A DNA stretch of 64,000 bases from Palaemon carinicauda (taxonomy: Eukaryota > Arthropoda > Malacostraca > Decapoda > Palaemonidae): positions 164,196,709 through 164,260,708 of the forward strand of contig NC_090730.1 in the NCBI RefSeq assembly GCF_036898095.1. Direction: 5' to 3'. The position numbers were made by a program, and so were the translations under genes. How positions within the stretch are numbered: position 1 is the first letter of the stretch; each line of letters begins with the position of its first letter. Positions 12,418 to 22,722 of the stretch are shown here, one piece after another. The notes beneath the pieces were generated by a model. That model had not been told where the DNA came from, ran no database searches, and saw nothing but the letters and a program-made list of their open reading frames with translations.

Positions 12418-12443
12418 TTAAAAGTTACCAGACAATAGCTTAC

Positions 12444-12583
12444 CTGATGTACAAATTCGCCAGGATTTTGTAAAGCTTCTGCGGACAGCCTAGTCCGTAT
12501 AAGTTTACTAACAGCTTTTAAAGTTACGAGATGATCAGCGTGTGGCGTTATATTCAATTGCTTCGCTAGGTTATTCACACCAT
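12444..12583 (-). CDS. RTRAF: RTRAF exon 4 (helical region)
   Basis: The exon encodes DGVNNLAKQLNITPHADH, then LVTLKAVSKLIRTRLSAEAL, and ends EFVHQ. It aligns to the family segment that reads GVMALANLLQIQRHDDYLVM in human. The acceptor is TACTTTTCAG|ATGG and the donor is CAG|GTAAGC. It starts in phase 1 and ends in phase 0. A TTAA-flanked MITE lies 22 bases downstream of the donor in transcript direction. Confidence 0.94.
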
Positions 12584-12771
12584 CTGAAAAGTAAAGTTTT
12601 TGAGATTGAGGTACTGCACAATATTCCAAATTGTGGTTAGTTAATGATAACTAGAACGTAACAATAGCATAGCTGTAAGGCTGAAAATGGTCTATCATAT
12701 CTTACTACAGTATACATTATGCAGAGAATACTGATGACAAATTTGGAGATAATTTGTATTTTTCCCAACTA

Positions 12772-12908
12772 GCTGAACTCGGTTGAGTCCCTTGTTAGGC
12801 TGGGAGGAACGTAGAGAGTAGAGGTCCCCCCCCCTTTTTTTTTTTTCATTTGTTGATGTCGGCTACCCCCCAGAATTGGGGGAAGTGCCTTGGTATATGT
12901 ATGTATGC
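12772..12908 (+). mobile_element. LINE 3' tail nested in the DIRS F terminus
   Basis: agctgaactcggttgagtcc, the gaggaacgtagagagtagag block, and gtcggctaccccccagaatt through ggtatatgtatgtatg match 9748-9884 closely. It lacks the RT frame. It interrupts the DIRS terminal repeat between ttttcccaacta and acaaacctgag, so it inserted after the DIRS element. Confidence 0.88.
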
Positions 12909-13559
12909 ATGTACAAACCTGAGTCTTTTACATAGAATACAATATCAGTGAAGCTGGAGAATGCGACAGTTAAACTTTTATAATGAGGTGTAGACAGCTG
13001 GCCGGGAGCGGGGAAGCCCCATCGCCCTGCCTGCTCACCAAGCACTCGCTTGGATTGCAGCTGGGACTTTCTAGGAGGTAGGTAATGGCGGGAAAGTATG
13101 AATAAAGGACTCAGGTTCGTAGAGTTATGAACAATACAAATGAGTCATTTGTTCTGCCACAAATACAAACCCTCATCCTTTACATAGTATGACTCATCCT
13201 TCAGTGGGAGAAAGTATCTATTCCAACTGGTTAGGTACTTATCTCAAGCTACCAAAAATTCGGATCCTTATAAGTGGGGCCGAGTTAAGGTTCTTTACAC
13301 CTCATGCACTGGTGGTTTAGCAATACCAGCAGTTCCATGGCCTGTGCAACAAAGAATGCAGAGCAGTAAATCTCAGTGTAGTTACAATGAGGCACATATA
13401 TGTCCATGGGTTTGCCTGGTCACACCACTCACCCCTCGTAAGGAGTGTGAGGAGTGACACTTCTATATTATAAGAAAGCTACAGACTACAGTAAGTGAGG
13501 ACTTACCTGCAAGCGAATCTATTCCAATGCAGTGCCCCAAGATAGGGGGAGATGAAAGA

Positions 13560-15190
13560 AAATGAAAAGGGCTAATCAATCTTCACTTTTATCCCAGTCT
13601 GACATGTAACTCCCATCCTCAAGCCAAAGATAATAGTCCTGTGAGAGGAGACGAAGCAGCTTTACCACCAGCTGTGTAGCCCCTACAGCCTCTAACAAAA
13701 AGGTGTTTAGGAACCTGTGGGTTGATTCCCAGTCGTAACAGGCAGTAAATGTGGTTTGTGGTTTCCAGACACCTACCTGGAGTACCTGCACCAGAGAGAT
13801 TCTTACGGAATGCCAGGGTCATGTCGACTCCTCTAATGAGTAGTCAATAACTTTCCTTAGCCAAGATCATATTTTTAGTAACCTTCCTGGCTCTCCCCAT
13901 GCTGACGAATAGGTGCTGTAGGTACGGTCGAGTGCACTTTACAACTTGAAGCTAAGAAAACCTGTGATCAGGACCTGACAGATTCTGGGTTTTAGATTCA
14001 AATTCAGACACGAAGGAGAATGATACCTGTCTGCAGCACTCAGTATGAGCGACGCTAAAGGAGATACCCTGAAACTTGGTCACTCGTTTGGAAGAGGCTA
14101 AGGCAAGCAAGAAAACCATTTTAAGGGTAAGGTTCCTGTTTGAAGCAAGCCTCAACAGTTCATAAGGTGTCCTCTTAAGGAACCGACTTTAGTAACGACT
14201 TAGGGCGGTGATCTCACTTCTTTCAGAGGACAGGACTGTTCAAGACTCCATATGAGGATAGTGAGTTCCACCAAGGAGGGCTGAGCAATAACCCTTTCAC
14301 TGCTGATACCGAGCAGGGCTTTTCCCTTCAGAGGGTAAGTAAAATTCAGCTATACTGTACAGGGAATAGTGGCTACGAGAGGAGAAACACCCTTCCTATG
14401 GCACCAACCACATAGGATTCACTTGGCCTGATACACAGAAGTTGAAGATCTCTGGAGATATCCTGCCATCTCTCACGCCACTTTGCTAGAACACCCTTTC
14501 TCTGGGAGAAGATGCTGGATAACCACGTGAGAAGCCGTAGAAATTCCGAGCTGTGAAATATCTGGGCATTTGGTTGACACAACAGGTCGGGGAAAGGAGG
14601 TAATTTTCTGTCTCTCTATTGGAAGACGTAGACAAAATGGGTGCCGTTCTACTTTGGGCCATTTCAGGGCTACTAGTTATATTGACAATGGGAGTGGACT
14701 GGACTCTGTTCAAGATACTCATTATCAGGCACAACTGCAGAAGAACATAAATGTTGAGACTATCCCAAGGGCGTTGGAAGGTACAGTATCCCCAAATGCT
14801 GCGTCCAGGTCTGGCAGCAGTGAGCAGTATACTTCACTGTATCGGAAGCTTCCAATTTACAGCGTTGACTGTCGGGGAATTCCACAAAGTCAGGATCCAA
14901 TTCACTATCTGAGGAAGAAACGACCATTCTGACCCAACGGTCTACGTCTCTCTGCTCAGCTAGTCCGCCATAAAGCTCTTCTTTGCCTGGACTAAAGTGA
15001 TAGCTCGAGTTTAGCACTGCCCACTCATGAATTTCTACTGCTATCTAGCAATGCTGCAAAGAAACCATACCACTTTGTTTTTCACGTATGCAACTCCGGT
15101 GGTGTTGTCACTAATCAGCGGCACTAAGTGCCCGGTCAAAGAGAGCAACAGTGTTGGGGTGCAAAGAGAATCTCTCGATGCTCAATGCTC
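13560..15190 (-). pseudogene. DIRS F recombinase and RNase H remnants
   Basis: Blocks on the minus strand parallel copy D. SLTGHLVPLISDNTTGVAYV (about 15140-15080) matches the RNase H segment TLAGHSVVVMSDNTTVVAYI. MVFLLALASSKRVTKFQGIS (about 14115-14060) matches the recombinase first-Arg block VFLLALASAKRVSELHGLS. MQVLQVGVWKPQTTFTACYD (13791-13735) matches the C-terminal VLQAGVWKRQTTFTAHYLQD, with Cys for His beside the presumed catalytic Tyr. Stops and frame shifts interrupt every block. Confidence 0.8.
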
Positions 15191-15240
15191 CTGGTTAGTC
15201 CATTGTCGCAACACTAGGTGGTGTGGGAGGTAGGCTCCCC

Positions 15241-15845
15241 GTCCTTCTCTAAAAACCTAGTTAGCCAACTGGTTTGCCGACTGGTGGCATATTTACATTT
15301 ACTGACTCTTGAACTATGTTGGCTATAATTCAGAATGGCAGTGTATGACAGCGGAATCTTTGTTGCACTTTCTATGGTAACAGTAGAGGGAGAGCACCAA
15401 TTCATTGAAGTGTCACTTTGAATAATAATATGAAGGCTGAAATGACAGAAATTCTATGTACATATAATCTTTTATCATTTATCAATCTTAATTCAAGATA
15501 ACTACATTTCAGCTGATGGGTATCAGATTGCTTTTCTTTTTCAATTTAACATACTGCACTCATTCTGTTTCCATCTAATATCTTTATAAAACATAACTAC
15601 TGTACCTTACTTAAATTTGAAGGCTATGATTAAGATTAAGATATTCACTTTTACGTTAGTAATTATAAGTCAACTATAAATAGAGAAGCATCTGTATTTA
15701 CATAAAGTCTTTATATCACCTCTTACCTTCAGGAACAAAAGGGCTTTCATATGAAAGTGATTTTTGGGGGTTTTATCAAAGTGATAGCTAAATCTATTCC
15801 TTCTTCAAGGGAATAGCACACGAATTATGGGTAGAACCATTGAAA
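15241..15845. other. RTRAF intron 3 sequence, nothing recognised
   Basis: AT-rich sequence between DIRS F and DIRS B1, with no motif or repeat that I recognise. Confidence 0.5.
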
Positions 15846-16633
15846 TATGTTATTTTCATTAGTAAAATAAATTTTTGAATATACTTACCCGATGATCATA
15901 TAGCTGTCAGCTCTGCTGCCCGACAGAAAAACCTACGGGCGGAATACGCCAGCGATCGCTATACAGGTGGGGGTGTACATCAACAGCGCCATCTGTCAAG
16001 TAGGTACTCAAGTACTCGATGTCAACACAGAACCAATTTTCTCCTCGGTCCACTGGGTCTCTATTGGGGAGGACGGGTGGGTCCTTTAATTTATGATCAT
16101 CGGGTAAGTATATTCAAAAATTTATTTTACTAATGAAAATAATATTTTTCAATATTAAACTTACCCGATGATCATATAGCTGATTCACACCCAGGGGGGT
16201 GGGTAGAGACCAGCATTACATGTTGACATTATTATGAGCTAAGTATTCCGTATTTCATTTTAGCAGTTATTCAAAATAACAAACATAAAATAAATAAGTA
16301 CCTGGTAAGGAAGTCGACTTGAACAATTACTCTGCCTTTTTAAGTACGTCTTCCTTACTGAGCCTCGCGATCCTCATAGGATGCTGAGCGACTCCTAGGA
16401 GCTGAAGTATGAAGGGTTGCAACCCATACTAAAGGTCCTCATCAAAACCTCTAATCTAGGCGCTTCTCAAGAAATGACTTTGACCACCCGCCAAATCAAG
16501 TAGGATGCGAAAGGCTTCTTAGCCTTCCGGACAACCCAAAAACAATAATAAAACATTTCAAGAGAAAGATTAAAAAAGGTTATGGAATTAGGGAATTGTA
16601 GTGGTCGAGCCCTCACCACTACTGCACTCGTTG

Positions 16634-18690
16634 CTACGAATGGTCCCAGAGTGTAGCAGTTCTCGTAAAGAGACTGGACATTCTTAAGATAAAAGACGCG
16701 AACACTGATTTGCTTTTCCAATAGGCTGCGTCGTATATACTTTGCAGAGATCTATTTTGTTTAAAGGCCACGGAAGTTGCGACAGCTCTAACTTCGTGTA
16801 TCCTTACCTTCAGCAAAGCTTGGTCTTCCTCATTCAGATGGGAATGAGCTTCTCGTATTAACAGTCTGATAAAATAGGATAAAGCATTCTCTGACATAGG
16901 CAAAGATGGATTCTTAACTGAACACCATAAAGCTTCAGACGGGCCTCGTAAAGGTTTTTAAATAGAACTTAAGAGCTCTTACAGGACATAATACTCTTTC
17001 TAGTTCATTTCCAACCATACGATAAGTTTGGAATATCGAACGATATTGGTCAAGGCCGAGAAGGCAGCTCGTGTTTGGCTAGAAAACCAAGTTGTAGAAC
17101 ATGTAGCCGTTTCGGATGAGAATCCGATGTTCTTGCTGAAGGCATGAATCTCACTGACTCTTTTAGCTGTGGTTAAGCATATCAGGAAAAGTGTCTTAAA
17201 GGTGAGATCTTTCAGGGAGGCTGATTGAAGCGGTTCGAACCTGTCTGACATAAGGAATCTTAGTACCACGTCTAAATTCCAACCAGGTGTAACCAAACGA
17301 CGCTCCTTCGTGGTCTCAAAAGACTTAAGGAGGTCCTGTAGATCTTTATTGTTGGAAAGATCTAGGCCTCTGTGACGGAAGACTGATGCCAACATGCTTC
17401 TGTAACCCTTGATAGTGGGAGCTGAAAGAGATTGTTCTTTCCTCAGATATAAGAGAAAGTCAGCTATTTGAGTTACAGAGGTACTGGTCGAGGATACGGA
17501 TACTGACTTGCACCAGTTTCGGAAGATTTCCCACTTCGATTGGTAGATTCTAAGGGTGGATGTTCTCCTTGCTCTAGCAAACGCTCTGGTTGCCTCCTTC
17601 GAAAAGCCTCTAGCTCTCGAGAGTCTTTCGATAGTCTGAAGGCAGTCAGACGAAGAGCGTGGAGGCCTTGGTGTACCTTCTTTACACGTGGCTGACGTAG
17701 AAGGTCCACCCTTAGGGGAAGTGTTCTGGGAACGTCTACTAGCCATCGAAGTACCTCGGTGAGTCATTCTCTCGCGGGCCAGAGGGAAGCAACTAGCGTC
17801 AACCTTGTCCCTTCGTGAGAGGCGAACTTCTGCAGTACAGTACCTTGTTGACAATCTTGAACGGAGGGAATGCATATAGATCTAGATGTGACCAATCTAG
17901 TAGAAAGGCATCTATATGAACTGCTGCTGGGTCCGGGATTGGTGAGCAAAATATTGGGAGCCTCTTGGTCATCGAGGTTGCGAAGAGATCTATGGTTGGC
18001 TGGCCCCAGGTGGCCCAAAGTCTCTTGCATACATCCTTGTGGAGGGTCCATTCTGTTGGAATTATTTGTCCCTTCCGAATGAGACAATCTGCTATGACAT
18101 TTAAGTTGCCTTGGATGAACCTCGTTACTAGTGAAAAGTCTAGACCTTTTGACCAGGTGAGGAGGTCCCTTGCGATCTCGTACCATGTCAGAGAGTAGGT
18201 CCCTCCTTGCTTGGAGATGTACGTCAAAGCCGTGTGTTGTCCGAGTTCACCTCCACCACTTTGCCTTGAAGGAGAGACCTGAAGCTTTTCCAGGTCAGAC
18301 GTACTGCCAGTAGCTTCTTGCAGTTGAAATGCATTGTCCTTTGACTCGAGTTCCATAATCCCGAGCATTCCCTACCGTCTAATGTCGCACCCCAGCCTAC
18401 GTCCGATGCGTCCGAGAAGAGAACGTGGTTGGGAGTCTGAACAGTCAGGGGAAGACCCTTTCTAAGGTTGATATAGTCCTTTCACCAAGTCAGACCAGAC
18501 TTTATCTTTCCGGAAACCGGGATCGAGACCGCTTCTAGCGTCTTGTCCTTTTTCCAGTGAAAAGTTAGATGGTATAGAAGAGGACGGAGGTGTAGTCTTC
18601 CTAGTGACACAAATTGAACCACGGATGACAGTGTCCTAACCAGACTCATCCACAGCCTGACAGGGCAGCGTTCCTTCTTCAGCATCTTCT
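16634..18690 (-). pseudogene. DIRS B1 polymerase: RT tail, RNase H, tyrosine recombinase
   Basis: The frame enters RT only at CPVRLWMSLVRTLSSV (about 18660), the post-catalytic connection. RNase H follows with LFSDASDVGWGATLDG (about 18410) and the cysteine-poor tail QPTIDLFATSMTKRLPIF (about 17990). The recombinase shows TAKRVSEIHAF (first catalytic Arg, about 17150) and HEVRAVATSVAF (His-x-x-Arg, about 16790). A frameshift near 17030, shared with B2, separates these blocks. At the presumed catalytic tyrosine B1 reads SVFASFILR where B2 reads SVFASFYLK: one T is missing from a homopolymer at about 16686. The recombinase cannot be active. Confidence 0.88.
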
Positions 18691-20150
18691 GGATGGATAG
18701 CAGGGCTGGGGGTAGATCGTCTTGTTCAGCAACGTCCTCATCAGAGGGTTCCTCATCCGAAACTGATGAGGAAACGGCAACGGAGTGGGCAACGTCTGAC
18801 TCGCTGAATCCGGTCGCACTGGTGGATGCGTGACGGAGCCGGACGCAATATCATGGTACTGCTGCACAGTCTGTGAAATGTCAACAACCATGGGGACGCG
18901 AGGAAGTACAGCGTCAACCCGAAACTGTCTAGACTGTCTGGGTTGTGCAGTCAACACCCTACCGGGTTGCTGAGGTTGACGCACTGCATCACAACAAGTC
19001 ACCTCTGCTGGTTGTTGAACGTCTTCTTAGTGACACACTTAACGTCAACAACCACCTCCGAGCGTCGCTTAACGTCAACGTGCGACTGGCAACCCACACT
19101 GGGTCGCATCGGTGGAGGAACCACCTCAACTGGCGGACGCGAGTAGGATACCTCAGCGTCAACAGGGCGCACAACCAACCGGTTGGAAGGTTGTTGGCCA
19201 GAAGGTTCTTCTCCGTATTAAGTCCTCTATCAAGGACACAAGCTTGGACTGCATGTCTTGCAGCAAAGCCCATTAGGGTCTACGGAAGCAGGTGTGGCAA
19301 CAGATGGGGTTAGCGACTGAAGCGGAACCATTTACCATCCCTGGAAGCCTTGTTATGTGTGACATAATAGTACAGCAAAACTTCAAAGGCTCGACAAAAG
19401 TTGAGAAGTTGACCTGTAAACAACTGGAGCGTCTCCTGGCTATGCGCCTGGCCGAGTCTACCAGAATTGAGAAGTCTACCTGGGCAGAGGCATGAACTCC
19501 CAAGCTGAGAACTTCTCTCGTGTCCTATCAGACTCTCGCTCTATAAGCCAGATAAAAAGAAGGGAAATCAAAAGGCTGTATCCCTAAAACTCCTCCTGGT
19601 GCAAAAACCAGTCGCCTAGCCGACGTAACGCTCTCTAGGAGAGCGAGAGAGCACTAGCTTAACAACAATGGCTTCGAAGTAGCTAGGCCTAGTGTAAGTT
19701 CTGACGTGAGGCGAACGAGGAGCAGCAGTTACAAGATCCGGACGAAGATCCTTAAAAAATCATCATGATTTAATTAAAGTCCATAGGAGGCTAAGCAGCT
19801 TAAGGCTCCTCTCCAAATGACAGAGTCCTCAAAGGAATATCAGTAGGAGGGAGAACAGCACTTTCTCATCTACAGGAACCTTGTCCGAGAAAAGCTAGGT
19901 TATCTCAGTGAGGGTCTCACTGGTGCATTAGCAGCAGACCAGAAGGCAACGTTATGTAATGCTTGACAGTCTGTGAACTGTCAAAAACTGAACTGTCAAC
20001 CACAACAGGTGCGTGAGGACATACAGCACTGGTGCATTAGCATACAGACCAGAAGGCAACGTTATGTAACTGCTTGACAGTCTGTGAACTGTCAAAAAAC
20101 TGAACCTGCAAAGTGAAACCGTGATACACTCTCTCTCTATCGTAACGATA
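18690..20150 (-). pseudogene. DIRS B1 gag remnant rich in GTTGAC motifs
   Basis: The region codes for low-complexity hydrophilic sequence fused directly to the RT tail: DEEPSDEDVAEQDDLPPALL runs into the RT connection. The hexamer GTTGAC/GTCAAC recurs about eight times between 18880 and 19410, often within aacgtcaac. There is no single open frame. Function is assigned only by position between the 5' terminus and the polymerase. Confidence 0.6.
19920..20110. repeat. 110-bp tandem repeat in B1 gag, about 2 copies
   Basis: ctggtgcattag...gacagtctgtgaactgtc repeats at 19920 and 20029. The B2 counterpart has three copies. Confidence 0.88.
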
Positions 20151-20909
20151 GAGCGCATGTTGAACGTCTGAACGTCAACAACTGCGTAGACTAAAAAACT
20201 AAACGTTAGTTCATCTTTGAAAACAGTACGAGACTATCAAAGAAATTCTTTCATAAAACATTAAATTTAAAAAGTTTTAAATTCTTTAAAGGTTAAATAC
20301 GATATAACGGGCTCAACGTTGATTAACTTCGGTTCCAAGTTAGGACCGCCTACTAAAAGGAAAGGTCGCATATAAACAAAACAAAAATTTATTTTTATAT
20401 GTTTATAATAAAAGGAAAGTTAATCGAAGAGGCCTAATAAAGGCGGAGAGATATAAAATATATAGATCTATAACGTGTTAAGCAAAATTACTAAAAACCT
20501 AAACACACTTCCGTCTAAGGGAAGGGTCGGCCATTTAAAAGTGAAAGAGAGTCCATACTCTCTTAGTCACCATAATTAAATCTATCCAAAACGAGTTCAA
20601 GTTTTGAAATGAAGATAAAACCCCTGCATAGCGAAAGCTCAAAACTGGAATAGTGTACTTCACCAAATAGTTGTGAAAACAAATCCAGTTAGTAACAGCG
20701 TATTTTAGTAGGTCTTGCCAGTGGCACGACAGAGAGAAAATTGGTTCTGTGTTGACATCGAGTACTTGAGTACCTACTTGACAGATGGCGCTGTTGATGT
20801 ACACCCCCACCTGTATAGCGATCGCTGGCGTATTCCGCCCGTAGGTTTTTCTGTCGGGCAGCAGAGCTGACAGCTATATGATCATCGGGTAAGTTTAATA
20901 TTGAAAAAA

Positions 20910-21468
20910 TTAACTTTAATCATTTTCTAACTACCTTTTCTTCAGCACCTTCATAGCATTCTGGTTCTATTCTGTCTCTCATAGTCCTCTCTTACAACGT
21001 CTTTACGTTTAGCTCATCAATGCCTTGTCCTCCAGCTGACTTTAGCATACCCCTACTTACTACTCACAATCTTGAGACAGTTTCCACCCTTATTTCCCCA
21101 AAGGGCTCTTATACCCTATTCTGAGGTTTTCTTTCAGTTCTATGATCCCAACATTTTATCACTGACTTTTTTCATTCATAAGATTTTCTTAAGATAGCCC
21201 TGCCTCTCAACAATTCCATTAATTTACCTTAGCTTTTAAATCCAATGTCTAAATGTTCATCTCTTATACATTTTGTTTTCTTCTTTCTTTCTTCCATAAT
21301 TTTGTTACCTTGAAATTTCCCCTTTCCCTATGGTATACTGAGATGCTGAATCTAACCCTTCCTGCTCTCTCTGTCTTTACCATTGACTCAAAAGCTATTA
21401 TAAAAATTAATACATTGCACATGATTTACAATTTTCCTGGTATAACTCTAATAGCTCTAGTGACTTAC
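20910..21468. other. RTRAF intron 3 sequence next to exon 3, nothing recognised
   Basis: Pyrimidine-rich AT sequence between the right terminus of B1 and the exon 3 donor. No frame or repeat recognised. Confidence 0.5.
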
Positions 21469-21585
21469 CTCTAAACTCAGCACTCTGGAAATCAAGGGCA
21501 TCAAGAGGGTTGGTGTTTACAACTTTTGGTGCAGCTTGATGTTTATTCTTCACATTATCTGATGTCTCTGATTTATATTTCTCCG
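21469..21585 (-). CDS. RTRAF: RTRAF exon 3 (linker region)
   Basis: The exon encodes AEKYKSETSDNVKNK, followed by a variable linker and ending LDFQSAEFR. It corresponds to the AEKYKD...NNPDFKA segment of the animal family. The acceptor is TTTTCCAG|CGGAG and the donor is G|GTAAGTC. It is 39 codons in phase 1 to phase 1, so exons 2 and 3 together (114 codons) keep frame if both are skipped. Intron 2, between exons 3 and 2, is only 151 bp and carries no transposon. Confidence 0.95.
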
Positions 21586-21736
21586 CTGGAAAAAAAAAAA
21601 TGAAATAAGCAAAACAAACAGTAAAATACAGTAATAACAACACAAAAGAACTCGATGAAGACAAAATGCTCACATATGAAAGTAACATTATGACATTAAG
21701 AGTGAACTTTTTACTTATCAAATATCAACCACTTAC

Positions 21737-21961
21737 CATTATCTCCGTATTCAAACCTCACAGATAAACCGAGAAGCCAGTCCACTACTGCTGCTCTTTC
21801 ATTAGGGCTTGCGGGACAGTTTAATTCTCCTAAGTATTTCTTATATGCAGTGGGCCAATCTTTTGAGTCTATAGCCTTGATTTCTCCTCGATCTTCGATT
21901 TTATAATGACGAATTTTCTGGTCTTCAAGCCACACTATAAGATCACGGAAACCTTTGTCAT
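21737..21961 (-). CDS. RTRAF: RTRAF exon 2 (conserved core)
   Basis: This 75-codon exon is the most conserved block. It reads DDKGFRDLIVWLEDQ, then KIRHYKIEDRG, and ends DWLLGLSVRFEYGDN. The acceptor is AACAG|ATGAC (AG at 21963-21962) and the donor is G|GTAAGT (21736-21731). Both flanking introns are phase 1. The acceptor is notable: only about 19 bases of host intron, a T-run followed by AAATCAACAG, separate the exon from the terminus of DIRS copy B2. Confidence 0.97.
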
Positions 21962-21980
21962 CTGTTGATTTAAAAAAAAA

Positions 21981-22330
21981 TATGTTATTTTCATTAGTAA
22001 AATAAATTTTTGAATATACTTACCCGGTGATCATATAGCTGTCAGCTCTGCTGCCCGACAGAAAAACCTAAGGACAAAATACGCCAGCGATCGCTATACA
22101 GGTGGGGGTGTACATCAACAGCGCCATCTGTCGAGCAGGTACTCAAGTACTCCATGTCAACACAGAACCAATTTTCTCCTCTGCCCACTGGGTCTCTATT
22201 GGGGAGGAAGGGAGGGTCCTTTAATTTATGATCACCGGGTAAGTATATTCAAAAATTTATTTTACTAATGAAAATAACATTTTTCAATATTAAACTTAGC
22301 CGGTGATCATATAGCTGATTCACACCCAGG
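21981..22330. repeat. B2 left terminus and internal complementary region
   Basis: The left terminal repeat (cttacccggtgatcatatag) is followed by an inverted copy of itself (gatcaccgggtaag at about 22229). This is joined via actaatgaaaataaca/tttttcaatattaaac to an inverted copy of the right end (cttagccggtgatcatatag). This is the classic DIRS end-joined region. Confidence 0.9.
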
Positions 22331-22722
22331 GGGGTGGGTAGAGACCAGCATTACATGTTGACATTATTATGAGCTAAGTATTTTGTAATTCATTTTAGCA
22401 GTTATTCAAAATAACAAACATAAAATAAATAAGTACCTGGTAAGGAAGTCGACTTGAACAATTACTCTGCCTTTTTAAGTACGTCTTCCTTACTGAGCCT
22501 CGCGATCCTCATAGGATGCTGAGCGACTCCTAGGAGCTGAAGTATGAAGGGTTGCAACCCATACTAAAGGACCTCATCAAAACCTCTAATCTAGGCGCTT
22601 CTCAAGAAATGACTTTGACCACCCGCCAAATCAAGTAGGATGCGAAAGGCTTCTTAGCCTTCCGGACAACCCAAAAACAATAATAAAACATTTCAAGAGA
22701 AAGATTAAAAAAGGTTATGGAA

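Larger units (their letters stand above)
12735..15240 (-). mobile_element. DIRS copy F, truncated (family of D), in RTRAF intron 3
   Basis: The left terminus tgacaaatttggagataatt matches that of D (tgacaaattcggagataatt). At 13127-13170 the end-joined motif tcatttgttctgcc and the block acaaatacaaaccctcatcc match the D internal complementary region. Recombinase and RNase H remnants follow on the minus strand, and then homology stops near 15200-15240. RT, gag and the 5' terminus are absent. A LINE tail is nested in the terminal repeat. Coding is in the same direction as RTRAF. Confidence 0.83.
15846..20909 (-). mobile_element. DIRS copy B1, non-autonomous, in RTRAF intron 3
   Basis: The element is bounded by inverted termini: tgttattttcattagtaaaa at the left and a right end finishing gtttaatattgaaaaaa. 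A terminal repeat (15889-16051 versus 20727-20892) is identical by eye over about 160 bases. Next to the left end lies an internal complementary region (about 16101-16190) that joins both ends. Minus-strand coding is gag, then a fused RT remnant, RNase H and recombinase. The RT catalytic core is deleted at the same junction as in B2. It lacks about 1.5 kb of gag present in B2 (26330-27740). Length is 5.06 kb against 6.57 kb for B2. Confidence 0.92.

Noticed and set aside
17000..17200. Programmed frameshift in the B recombinase
   Set aside because: The shared shift has no slippery site and structure that I could support; inheritance from a broken parent is simpler given the missing RT.
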